Assembly: GCF_002952215.1 (NCBI RefSeq)
Contig: NZ_CP022600.1
Coordinates: 806,001 to 870,000, forward strand
Direction: 5' to 3'
DNA length: 64,000 bases
Source of the DNA: Porphyrobacter sp. HT-58-2
Lineage (GTDB): Bacteria; Pseudomonadota; Alphaproteobacteria; Sphingomonadales; Sphingomonadaceae
This document shows positions 26,671-34,384 of the stretch, one piece after another. Position 1 is the stretch's first letter. Every line of letters starts with the position of its first letter. The notes below the pieces were generated by a model. The model ran no database searches. It was not told where the DNA came from and saw nothing but the letters and a program-made list of their open reading frames with translations. A program made the translations under genes and the position numbers.

Positions 26671-28005
26671 ATGCCTCAGACCCCCGGATTGTCCGTGCGC
26701 CGCGCTGCGCTTCGCTTGCTTGATGCGGTGCTGCGCCGGGGCGAGACGCTGGAGCAGGCCGAAGGCGCGGCGCTGTCCGATATCCGCAAGGCCCCCGACC
26801 GCGCGCTGGCCAAGGCGATTGCGGGCGAGACTTTGCGCTGGCTGACCGATCTCGACGCCCTGATTGACAGCGCCACGCAGCAGAACCTACCCGATGATGC
26901 CAAGGCGCGCATGGTGCTCCGGCTGATGCTGGCGCAGGCGCTGCGGCTCGACACGCCGCCGCATGCGGTGATCGCGACCGGCCTGCCGCTGCTGGCAGGC
27001 GGACCGCGCCGGCTGGCGCATGGGGTATTCTCGGCGCTGATGAAGCGGGGCGATTCTCCCCTCCCGCCTGCGGGAGGGGCCGGGGGTGGGAATGTTGATC
27101 AGGCCCACCCCAACCCCTCCCGCGAGCGGGAGGGGCTATCCCTGCTGCCCGATTCCCCGACCCTGCCCGGACGCGTCATCGCCCGCTGGGGCGCGGAGAA
27201 AGCCGCCGCCATTGCCCCCGGCCTCGCCTTCCCGCCCGAGCTTGATCTGGCATTGAAGGACGCCGACGAAACGCAGGCCCGTGCTGTAGCGATGGGCGGC
27301 ATCAGCCTCGCCCCCGGCCATATCCGCCTGCCGAGGGGCGCAGCAGTGGAGAGCCTTGCGGATTTCAAGGCGGGCGACTGGTGGGTGCAGGATCTCGCCG
27401 CCTCGCTCCCCGCCCGCTTGCTGGGCGCCGGGGGTGGCAGGAGCGCGCTCGATCTGTGCGCCGCGCCGGGCGGCAAGACGATGCAACTCGCCGCCGCCGG
27501 ATGGAAAGTCACCGCGCTCGACATGAGCAAGCGGCGGCTCGATCTGCTCAAGGACAATCTGAAGCGCACCGGCCTGAAGGCCTCGCCGGTGCGGGCCGAT
27601 GCCCTCACATGGGAGCCCAAGCACCGCTTCGACGCAATCCTGATCGACGCGCCCTGCAGCGCCACCGGCACCTGCCGCCGCCACCCGGACGTGCTCCACC
27701 GCATCGGCAAGGGGCAGATTGCCGAGATGGTGGAACTGCAACGCACGATGGTGACGCGCGCGGCGGCATGGCTCAATCCGGGTGGCGTGCTGGTCTATGC
27801 CGTGTGCTCGCTGGAGGCCGAGGAGGGCGAGGAACAGGCGGCGTGGATCGATGCCAACCTTGGCCTGACGCCCAAGCCGATCACGGCGGAGGAGCTCCCC
27901 GCAGGCCTCACGCCGACGCCCGAGGGCTGGTTGCGCACCCATCCCGGGATGCTGGCGGATCAGGGCGGCCTCGACGGGTTCTTCGTGGCGCGGTGGGTCA
28001 GGTAA
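26671..28005 (+). CDS. rsmB: RsmB/NOP-family 16S rRNA m5C methyltransferase, with a palindrome-encoded insert
   Basis: 444 aa. An N-terminal NusB-like helical domain (~1-125) is joined to a SAM-methyltransferase domain with LDLCAAPGGKT (motif I), IDAPCSATGTCRRHPDV (motif IV, Cys) and VYAVCSLEAEEGEEQ (motif VI, catalytic Cys). It modifies a cytosine in 16S rRNA (C967 in E. coli). About 26 residues between the two domains (around 130-155, including PNPSREREGL) are encoded by a GC-rich palindromic repeat kept in frame. Confidence 0.92.
   Translation: MPQTPGLSVRRAALRLLDAVLRRGETLEQAEGAALSDIRKAPDRALAKAIAGETLRWLTDLDALIDSATQQNLPDDAKARMVLRLMLAQALRLDTPPHAVIATGLPLLAGGPRRLAHGVFSALMKRGDSPLPPAGGAGGGNVDQAHPNPSREREGLSLLPDSPTLPGRVIARWGAEKAAAIAPGLAFPPELDLALKDADETQARAVAMGGISLAPGHIRLPRGAAVESLADFKAGDWWVQDLAASLPARLLGAGGGRSALDLCAAPGGKTMQLAAAGWKVTALDMSKRRLDLLKDNLKRTGLKASPVRADALTWEPKHRFDAILIDAPCSATGTCRRHPDVLHRIGKGQIAEMVELQRTMVTRAAAWLNPGGVLVYAVCSLEAEEGEEQAAWIDANLGLTPKPITAEELPAGLTPTPEGWLRTHPGMLADQGGLDGFFVARWVR
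27058..27135. repeat. Palindromic repeat inside the rsmB coding sequence
   Basis: Two perfect hairpins, CCCCTCCCGC/GCGGGAGGGG at 27058-27079 and at 27114-27135, flank an inner GGGGTGGG/CCCACCCC pairing. The unit is 78 bp, divisible by 3, and lies in the interdomain linker of RsmB without breaking the frame. Confidence 0.85.
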
Positions 28006-28014
28006 TCAAAACCC

Positions 28015-28102
28015 CGTCACCCCGTGCTTGACACGGGGCCAGGCTTTTCTTCGATGGAGTGGGCAGAAAGAAGCCAAGCCCCGTGTCAAGCACGGGGCGA
28101 CG
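28015..28102. repeat. Palindromic repeat unit 1 downstream of rsmB
   Basis: A 32-bp arm (28015-28046, containing CCCCGTGCTTGACACGGGGC) pairs with the arm at 28071-28102 with about four mismatches, and each arm is itself a small hairpin. The centre is a short AT-richer spacer. Confidence 0.8.
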
Positions 28103-28211
28103 ATGCTTGGATTGTGGCCTATGCGGTCGCTTGCGGCAATTGTGCTTTCGGGATGATGCTCGGGCGCAGCGAATGGCTGGAAGTGGTTGGTTAGCGGACA
28201 ACTCTATTTTT

Positions 28212-28298
28212 CGCCTCCCCGGACTTGATCCGGGGCCCCGCTGCCTTTCAATGCAAGACAAGAAAGAAGCGGGGTCCCGGGTCAAGCCCGGGAAGGCG
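28212..28298. repeat. Palindromic repeat unit 2 downstream of rsmB
   Basis: The arm at 28212-28242 (CCCCGGACTTGATCCGGGG core) pairs with 28268-28298 with a few mismatches; each arm is itself a hairpin. Its architecture matches unit 1 but its sequence differs. Confidence 0.8.
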
Positions 28299-28377
28299 TG
28301 AGTGCTGAACGACCGCAATGGGGTCGATAGCCGAAAGTCAGCTTTTTCCCGAATGACCAAGAAAGCAGCCTTTCCGC

Positions 28378-28923
28378 TCAACCCTTCACATATTTCTGAA
28401 ACGACTTCCTCAGCTTCATCAGCTTGGGGGGGATCACCGCGAGGCAATAGGGATTGCGCTGGCCTTCGCCGTCCCAGTATTCCTGATGGTAGTCCTCGGC
28501 CGGATACCATTCTGCCGTCTGCGCGCCGCCATCGAGGCCTTCGATGGTGGTGACAGCCATCTTGCCGTTCTCGGCATTCCAGCGCCCGATCGCGGCCTTG
28601 GCTTCCTCGCCCTGTTCGGCGGACAGCGGGAAGATCGCGCTGCGATACTGCGTGCCCACGTCGTTGCCCTGCCGGTTCAGCTGCGTCGGATCATGCGTGC
28701 CGAGGAACACGTCATAGATTTCCGCAAGGCTGATGACGCCCGGATCAAAGGTCACGCGGATGCCCTCGGCATGGCCGGTGGTGCCGGTGCAGACTTCCTT
28801 GTAGGTCGGGTTCGGCTTGGTGCCGCCGATATAGCCGCTCTCCACGCTCTCCACGCCCACCACATCGCGGAACACCGCCTCGGTGCACCAGAAGCAGCCG
28901 CCTGCAATGATCGCCGTTTCCAT
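28378..28923 (-). CDS. msrA: Peptide-methionine (S)-S-oxide reductase
   Basis: 181 aa. METAIIAGGCFWCTEAVF carries the catalytic Cys of the GCFWC motif; SGYIGG, TGHAEGIRVTFDP and THDPTQLNRQGNDVGTQYRS are all intact. It reduces methionine-S-sulfoxide. ATG 28923 begins right before the conserved core; the 25 residues encoded further upstream in frame are not family-like. No signal peptide. It is divergent from the exported methyltransferase-like gene. Confidence 0.95.
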   Translation of the reverse strand: METAIIAGGCFWCTEAVFRDVVGVESVESGYIGGTKPNPTYKEVCTGTTGHAEGIRVTFDPGVISLAEIYDVFLGTHDPTQLNRQGNDVGTQYRSAIFPLSAEQGEEAKAAIGRWNAENGKMAVTTIEGLDGGAQTAEWYPAEDYHQEYWDGEGQRNPYCLAVIPPKLMKLRKSFQKYVKG

Positions 28924-29025
28924 ATTGCTCACTCGAATTCTCCGCTGGTTTCTGGCACAGATAGGGGCATCAGCCGTTTTTGCCAGACGGACACACAATC
29001 CATCCGCGTTTCAGGAGAGACCTTC

Positions 29026-29913
29026 GTGAACAGACTGATCCTTGCCGCCGCTGCCAGCGGTCTTGCCCTTGCCGCGCCGCTCATGGCGCATCAGCACGGC
29101 GATCATGCCGGGCATGGTGCGCATGGGGATGACCATGTGCGCGACACCGCCACCTTCATGAAAATGCACGGCGAACAGGTGTCGGCGGCGATCAACCACC
29201 CCACCCGCGCCGAAGATGCCAAACGCGATGTCCACCGCAATCCGGCAGAGGTGCTGGCCTTCTTCCATGTCGGCCCGCACATGAAGGTCGGCGAATATTC
29301 CCCCGGCGGCGGATGGTATTCGCGCCTGCTCGGCCACTATCTGGGCGGTGAGGGGCAGCTGGTCGGGATCTATGCCAATGCGCTGACCGCGACACCCGAC
29401 CCTGCCCGCCAGCAGCGCATTCGTGATCAGGCCGCAGGCTTCGGCAAGGAAGTGGCGGGCTATACGGGCCTGCCGGCAGAGAAGTTCTCCGGCCTGACGC
29501 TCGATGCCATTCCCGATGACCAGAAGGGCACCTTCGACCGCATCCTGGTGATCCGCGCACTGCACAGCCCGACCCGCATGGGCACCGCCGATACCGAGAT
29601 CCGGGCGATGCGCGAGCTGCTCAAGGATGACGGGCTGATCGGCATCATCCAGCACCGCGCCAAACCCGATGCGCCGTGGGCCTATGCCAATGGCTCGAAG
29701 GGCTATCTCAAGCAGCAGGACATGATCGACTTCATGCGCTTGCAGGGCTTCGAACTGGTCGCCGCGAGCGAGATCAACGCCAACGCCATGGACACCGCCG
29801 ATCATCCGCAGGGCGTGTGGGAAATGCCCCCCTCGCTCGCCACCAAGCGCGATGACCTCAAGGACAAGGGCGAAAGCGACCGGATGACTCTGCTGTTCAA
29901 GAAGGCGAAGTAA
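29026..29913 (+). CDS. Exported methyltransferase-like protein
   Basis: 295 aa from GTG 29026 (AGGAGAG ribosome site). The N-terminus (MNRLILAAAASGLALAAPLMA) is a signal peptide, followed by a His/Asp-rich stretch (HQHGDHAGHGAHGDDH). The rest is a class I methyltransferase-like fold: HVGPHMKVGEYSPGGGWYSRLLG corresponds to motif I. Proteins of this kind (COG4798-like) occur in many proteobacteria. SAM is not expected in the periplasm, so the activity is unclear. Confidence 0.8.
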   Translation: MNRLILAAAASGLALAAPLMAHQHGDHAGHGAHGDDHVRDTATFMKMHGEQVSAAINHPTRAEDAKRDVHRNPAEVLAFFHVGPHMKVGEYSPGGGWYSRLLGHYLGGEGQLVGIYANALTATPDPARQQRIRDQAAGFGKEVAGYTGLPAEKFSGLTLDAIPDDQKGTFDRILVIRALHSPTRMGTADTEIRAMRELLKDDGLIGIIQHRAKPDAPWAYANGSKGYLKQQDMIDFMRLQGFELVAASEINANAMDTADHPQGVWEMPPSLATKRDDLKDKGESDRMTLLFKKAK

Positions 29914-29930
29914 TCGCGCCTTTGTCTGCC

Positions 29931-29973
29931 GCGATTTCCGAGCCGTTCGGTGTTCCACCGAACTCGAAATCGC
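29931..29973. promoter_or_regulatory. Hairpin just upstream of aguB
   Basis: GCGATTTC (29931-29938) pairs with GAAATCGC (29966-29973), and an inner 8-bp stem GTTCGGTG/CACCGAAC closes a 3-nt loop. It ends 16 nt before the aguB ATG, so it could terminate the previous gene or control aguB translation. Confidence 0.45.
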
Positions 29974-29989
29974 TATAAAGGGCGGCGGC

Positions 29990-30856
29990 ATGAGTGCTAT
30001 CACCGTCGCCGCCCTTCAGCTCCCCCTCGGTTCCGAGGACGAAGCCACCAATATTGCCGCCGTCAGCGCGCTGGTCGAACAGGCCGCCGCCGCTGGCGCG
30101 CAGCTGATCCTGCCCCCGGAGCTCTTTTCCGGCCCCTATTTCTGCCGCGAGGAAGACGAGGCGCTGTTCGCCCTCGCCCGGCCCACGCCTGAGCACCCCA
30201 GCGTGATCGCGATGCAGGCGCTCGCCGCGAAGCTCAAGGTGACGATCCCCACCAGCTTCTTCGAGCGTGACGGACACCACTATTACAACACCCTCGCGAT
30301 GATCGGCTCGGATGGCGCGATCATGGGCACCTATCGCAAGAGCCACATTCCCGATGGGCCGGGCTATGAGGAAAAATACTATTTCCGCCCCGGCAACACC
30401 GGCTTCAAGGTGTGGGATGTGCCGGGGGAGGGCGGCGCGCTCGCCCGCGTCGGTGTCGGCATTTGCTGGGACCAGTGGTATCCCGAATGCGCGCGGGTGA
30501 TGGCGCTGATGGGCGCGGAGCTGCTGCTCTACCCCACTGCCATCGGGTCCGAACCCTATGACGCCGATCTCGACACGAGCCGGATGTGGCGGCGGGCAAT
30601 GATCGGCCATGCCGTGTCGAACTGCATGCCGGTGGTCGCGGCCAACCGCATCGGCACGGAAGGCGGGCAGCGGTTCTATGGCCATTCCTTCATCAGCGAC
30701 GAATGGGGCGATCTGGTCGCGAATTATGGCGCGGACGAGACCGGCGTGCTGACTGCGCGGCTCGATCTGGCGCGTGCCGCCACCCACCGCGCCGGCATGG
30801 GCTTCTTCCGCGACCGCCGCCCGCAGCTTTACGGGCGCATCGCCGAGGATATCTGA
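29990..30856 (+). CDS. aguB: N-carbamoylputrescine amidase
   Basis: 288 aa nitrilase-superfamily enzyme. The Glu-Lys-Cys triad is visible in LPPELF, TYRKSHIPDGPGY and GVGICWDQWYPE. The long match around KYYFRPGNTGFKVWD and DTSRMWRRAMIGHAVSN is typical of AguB, which hydrolyses N-carbamoylputrescine to putrescine in the arginine-decarboxylase route. AAGGG precedes the ATG. No agmatine deiminase gene is next to it. The following folK gene starts 2 nt after its stop. Confidence 0.93.
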   Translation: MSAITVAALQLPLGSEDEATNIAAVSALVEQAAAAGAQLILPPELFSGPYFCREEDEALFALARPTPEHPSVIAMQALAAKLKVTIPTSFFERDGHHYYNTLAMIGSDGAIMGTYRKSHIPDGPGYEEKYYFRPGNTGFKVWDVPGEGGALARVGVGICWDQWYPECARVMALMGAELLLYPTAIGSEPYDADLDTSRMWRRAMIGHAVSNCMPVVAANRIGTEGGQRFYGHSFISDEWGDLVANYGADETGVLTARLDLARAATHRAGMGFFRDRRPQLYGRIAEDI

Positions 30857-30858
30857 GG

Positions 30859-31347
30859 CTGTCCAGCACCTACCTCGTCGCGCTGGGCAGCAACCGGCGG
30901 CACCATGCCCATGGTGATCCGCGCGGGGTGCTGCTGGCGGCGATGGAGGAATGCGCCGCCTTCGGCACAGTGACAGCGCGCTCGCCCGTGATCGCCACGC
31001 CGCCAATGGGCGCGGCGCAGCGCCGTTTTGCCAACGCCGCGCTGGTGCTGGAGAGCGAACTTGCCCCGCCCGCTCTGCTCGCTGCGCTGAAGCACACCGA
31101 ACGCCAGTTCGGACGGCGCCGCGGCCAGCGCTGGGGCGACCGTGTGCTGGACTGCGATATTATCCTGTGGAGCGGCGGGATCTGGCGTTCCCATGGCCTC
31201 GCCATCCCTCACGCCGCCTATGCAGGTCGCCGCTTCGTGCTTGATCCGGCCTGCACCATCGCCCCCGGCTGGCGCGATCCGGCAACCGGTTTAAGCATCG
31301 CGCAAGCCCAAGCCCGCTTGACCCGCCCGCGCCCCCTGCCTAGGTGA
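30859..31347 (+). CDS. folK: 2-amino-4-hydroxy-6-hydroxymethyldihydropteridine pyrophosphokinase
   Basis: 162 aa. STYLVALGSNRRHHAHGD is the HPPK opening and RWGDRVLDCDIILW the metal-binding/catalytic core (DRxxDxDI), so this is FolK of folate synthesis. No ATG, GTG or TTG lies between the aguB stop and the conserved ALGSNR motif; the only sensible initiator is CTG at 30859. The next GTG in frame would remove the ALGSN strand. A GAGG precedes CTG. It is coupled to aguB and lies just before tRNA-Lys. Confidence 0.9.
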   Translation: MSSTYLVALGSNRRHHAHGDPRGVLLAAMEECAAFGTVTARSPVIATPPMGAAQRRFANAALVLESELAPPALLAALKHTERQFGRRRGQRWGDRVLDCDIILWSGGIWRSHGLAIPHAAYAGRRFVLDPACTIAPGWRDPATGLSIAQAQARLTRPRPLPR

Positions 31348-31379
31348 GCGCGCTCCCGCCAACGCGCGGGAACGCGTGT

Positions 31380-31455
31380 GGGCCCGTAGCTCAGTAGGTA
31401 GAGCAGCTGACTTTTAATCAGCGGGTCACAGGTTCGAATCCTGTCGGGCTCACCA
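31380..31455 (+). tRNA. tRNA-Lys (anticodon TTT), integration site of the island
   Basis: A 76-nt cloverleaf with CCA encoded: acceptor GGGCCCG pairs with CGGGCTC, D-arm GCTCAGTAGGTAGAGC, anticodon loop CTTTTAA (TTT), T-arm ACAGGTTCGAATCCTGT. Its 3' half is repeated at 50181, marking site-specific integration that keeps the gene intact. Confidence 0.97.
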
Positions 31456-31460
31456 TTTTT
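31410..31460 (+). repeat. attL: 51-bp direct repeat in the tRNA-Lys 3' end
   Basis: It runs from the anticodon loop through the CCA end and five T residues, and is identical to 50181-50231. Sequence diverges on both sides of the repeat. Confidence 0.95.
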
Positions 31461-31517
31461 ATCAATGAAATCAAGGGTATATTAGGGAAATCTTCGACCA
31501 GAGGATTTCCCTGAAAA

Positions 31518-31537
31518 GGTATAAACAGGTATAAACT
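31518..31537 (+). repeat. Tandem GGTATAAACA/GGTATAAACT repeats near attL
   Basis: Two adjacent 10-bp units, 31518-31527 and 31528-31537. Similar units GCTATAAACA (50121-50130) and GGTGTAAACA (50134-50143) lie near attR, so these may be integrase arm-binding sites. The rest of 31461-31685 shows no gene. Confidence 0.45.
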
Positions 31538-31685
31538 GTTTTCTGGAGATTCGGTGGTGTTTGCCTGGCTGTTCAATAATAGGGCGGGTCTCAGGCGTCC
31601 GGCCAATTTCCTCATGAATGGTGATGGCTCTTTCGTCTCGGCAAAGGCATGGTAATCAAGGACTATCTCAGTCCCAAGGAAGCCC

Positions 31686-34373
31686 ATGAACGCCGTCGAG
31701 ATCGAGGAAGCTGTAGCCGAGCTAATCCAGCAACCGTATGAACCGCTTGCCTTTATCACCGGCTTCATGGCAGCCTACGGCGCTTCGGCCACAACGATAA
31801 CCCGCCTCAAAGAGGGTGACGGCAACACATCGGATCTGTTGGATGGCATCCTTTGGAAGAAATGGGTCCACTTCCAGCCATCCGCTCCGGGGCAGACCTC
31901 GGATGCGTTGGATGCAATTGAGGCCAGCCGGAAGACGGCCCAAGGCAAGGTCCGGTATGCCATCACCACAGATGGAAACGAATTTGCCGCCCGTGACCTG
32001 AAGACCGGCGAAGCCCTCTTCTGTCCGTTGCCGGACCTTGAAAACCGCTTTGGCTTCTTCCTGCCGATTGCCGGAATCGACCGGTATGAGGTGGCTGACG
32101 AGAATCCGGTTGATATCAAAGCAACGGGTAGGCTTGCCAAACTCTATGACGCACTGATCGCAGAGAACCCGGACTGGGCAACAGATGCTCGCCGGCACGA
32201 CATGAACCAGTTCATGACCCGTGTGATTTTCTGCCTCTTTGCGGAAGATACCGGCATTTTCCCGGACAACATTTTTTCCGAAACGCTGGCCACTCGTTGC
32301 TCAGCTCACCCAGAGAATATCGCTCCAACACTGGAAACGATGTTTGAGGTGATGAACCTCAACGACAAGGATGGCAGTCGAGACGGGAAACCGACTTGGG
32401 TCTGCGCCTTCCCGTATGTGAACGGCGGTCTGTTCGCCGGATCGCTGAAAGTCCCTGAATTTGACTGGATGAGCTGGCGCTACCTACGGGATGCCGGGAA
32501 GCTGGATTGGAAGGTTATCAACCCGGACATTTTCGGGTCCATGATCCAATCGATCGTCAATACCGACGAGCGTGGTGAACTGGGGATGCACTACACCTCG
32601 GTTCCCAACATCCTGAAGGTGCTGAATCCCCTTTTCCTCGATGGGCTGCGGGAAGAGGTTGAGGCTGGATGGGGCAGCAAGGCAAAGCTGCAAGCCGTCC
32701 TAAAACGGTTGATGAAGATCAGGGTTTTCGATCCGGCGTGTGGCTCGGGCAATTTCCTTGTGATTGCCTACCGGGAAATGCGGGAAATCGAGATCCGGGT
32801 TCTCAAGCGGTTGCAAGAGCTGACCGGCGAGATGGCTGGGCTGTGGTCCCACGTCGAGCTGAAGAACTTTTACGGCATTGAGATTGGAGACTTTGCCGCC
32901 GAAACGGCCAAACTGGCGCTGTGGATCGCACAGCATCAGATGAACCAAAAATTCGAAGATGCGTTTGGGAAGCTTCCACCCGAACTTCCACTAAGGACAG
33001 GCGCTACTGTCGTCTGCGGAAATGCTCTCCGGCTCGATTGGTCGTCAGTGTGCTCGCCACCTTCTGCCGAACTGGAAACATATATTGTTGGCAACCCCCC
33101 TTATTTGGGAAGGCAGCGACAAACAAATGAGCAGAAGCAAGACAAAGAAAAACTGTTTTCGGGTAGGATAAAAAATTACAAGTCACTCGATTATGTGTCG
33201 GGATGGTTCCTAAAATGTAATGATTTTGTGACCATGGCCAGCGGCCGCTCTGGTTATGCGTTGGTTGCAACGAACTCAATATGCCAAGGTCAGCATGTTT
33301 CTATTCTCTGGGAAAAACTTCTTGCGGCAGGTGTGGAAATCGGTTTTTCGCATACTTCCTTTGCGTGGAAGAATAACGCCAGAAACAATGCTGCTGTCAT
33401 AGTAGTAATAGTGGGAATATTGAAAAATGTTCATCCACTTAAGAAGAAAATATATGATAACGATCTTGTTTATGAATGTGACAATATAACTCCATACATA
33501 ACAAGTGGCCGAAACGTTATAGTCCACCCAGTTTCCAACGCATCTTCTAATAAGCCGAGAATGCAGTTTGGGAATATGGCTCTGAATGGTGGAAGTTTAA
33601 TCTTTGACCAAAGGGAAAGGGATGAGTTCCTCCATAGAAACCCTAATGCAGAAAAATATTTTAGAAAGCTCGTTGGCTCTGAGGAATTCATCCGTGGCAC
33701 GATGAGGTATTGCCTTTGGATACGTCAAAATGATTTGGAGGACGCAGCCAGCATACCCGATATTGCCGATCGCATAGCTACTGTTCAGCGCCTGAGACTG
33801 GAGAGCTCAGATGCCGCTACTCGACGGATGGCTGAAATGCCATACCGGTTCCGTGAGCAGCACGAGTCTCATAGCTACTCCCTCATAGTGCCGAGGGTGT
33901 CATCAGACAGAAGAATTTATATTCCGTGCGGAGTTTTAGATTCTGAATGTATAATTTCAGATTCTGCATTTGCCATTTTTGATGCGCCTCTCTGGACCAT
34001 GTCCGTCATAAGTTCCAAGATGCACATTTGTTGGATCCGAGCGGTTTGCGGAAAGTTGAAGGGTGACTACAGATATTCCAATACAATCGGATGGAACACC
34101 TTTCCCATTCCGGATCTGGATGAAGGCTCACTCACCGAACTCGCAGCCAGCGCAGAAACCATTCAGTTAATCAGAGACAGCCATTTCCCATCGACTATCG
34201 CAGAGATCTACGATCCGGAGGGCATGCCAAGGGATTTGCTGGATGCCCACCGGTCCAATGACGAAGTGATTGAAAAGCTGTATGTTGGCAGGACATTCAA
34301 GAACGATACCGAGAGGCTTGAGCATCTGTTCAAGCTCTACACGAAGATGGTAGCCTCAAAGGGCAAGGCATAG
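31686..34373 (+). CDS. MmeI-like adenine-specific DNA methyltransferase with a degenerate nuclease site
   Basis: 895 aa. The N-terminal domain resembles MmeI-type (type IIL) enzymes, but where the E-x-K nuclease motif is expected the protein reads GILWKKWVHFQPS, lacking both acidic and lysine residues. The MmeI-style spacer follows (IFCLFAEDTGIF, FPYVNGGLF, IFGSMIQS, LGMHYTSVPNILKV). The methyltransferase core has FDPACGSGNFL (motif I) and VGNPPYLG (motif IV, N6-adenine type). The AT-rich part coding ~470-790 should be the target-recognition domain. AAGGA precedes the ATG. It is the first gene of the four-gene operon and probably supplies self-protection. Confidence 0.87.
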   Translation: MNAVEIEEAVAELIQQPYEPLAFITGFMAAYGASATTITRLKEGDGNTSDLLDGILWKKWVHFQPSAPGQTSDALDAIEASRKTAQGKVRYAITTDGNEFAARDLKTGEALFCPLPDLENRFGFFLPIAGIDRYEVADENPVDIKATGRLAKLYDALIAENPDWATDARRHDMNQFMTRVIFCLFAEDTGIFPDNIFSETLATRCSAHPENIAPTLETMFEVMNLNDKDGSRDGKPTWVCAFPYVNGGLFAGSLKVPEFDWMSWRYLRDAGKLDWKVINPDIFGSMIQSIVNTDERGELGMHYTSVPNILKVLNPLFLDGLREEVEAGWGSKAKLQAVLKRLMKIRVFDPACGSGNFLVIAYREMREIEIRVLKRLQELTGEMAGLWSHVELKNFYGIEIGDFAAETAKLALWIAQHQMNQKFEDAFGKLPPELPLRTGATVVCGNALRLDWSSVCSPPSAELETYIVGNPPYLGRQRQTNEQKQDKEKLFSGRIKNYKSLDYVSGWFLKCNDFVTMASGRSGYALVATNSICQGQHVSILWEKLLAAGVEIGFSHTSFAWKNNARNNAAVIVVIVGILKNVHPLKKKIYDNDLVYECDNITPYITSGRNVIVHPVSNASSNKPRMQFGNMALNGGSLIFDQRERDEFLHRNPNAEKYFRKLVGSEEFIRGTMRYCLWIRQNDLEDAASIPDIADRIATVQRLRLESSDAATRRMAEMPYRFREQHESHSYSLIVPRVSSDRRIYIPCGVLDSECIISDSAFAIFDAPLWTMSVISSKMHICWIRAVCGKLKGDYRYSNTIGWNTFPIPDLDEGSLTELAASAETIQLIRDSHFPSTIAEIYDPEGMPRDLLDAHRSNDEVIEKLYVGRTFKNDTERLEHLFKLYTKMVASKGKA

Positions 34374-34384
34374 GGGGCCACGTC

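Larger units (their letters stand above)
28006..28377. other. Gene-free 372-bp gap with two palindromic repeats
   Basis: Between the rsmB stop and the convergent msrA stop. It holds two unrelated inverted-repeat units (annotated separately) and no supportable gene. The sequence between and after the units shows nothing I can name. Confidence 0.6.
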
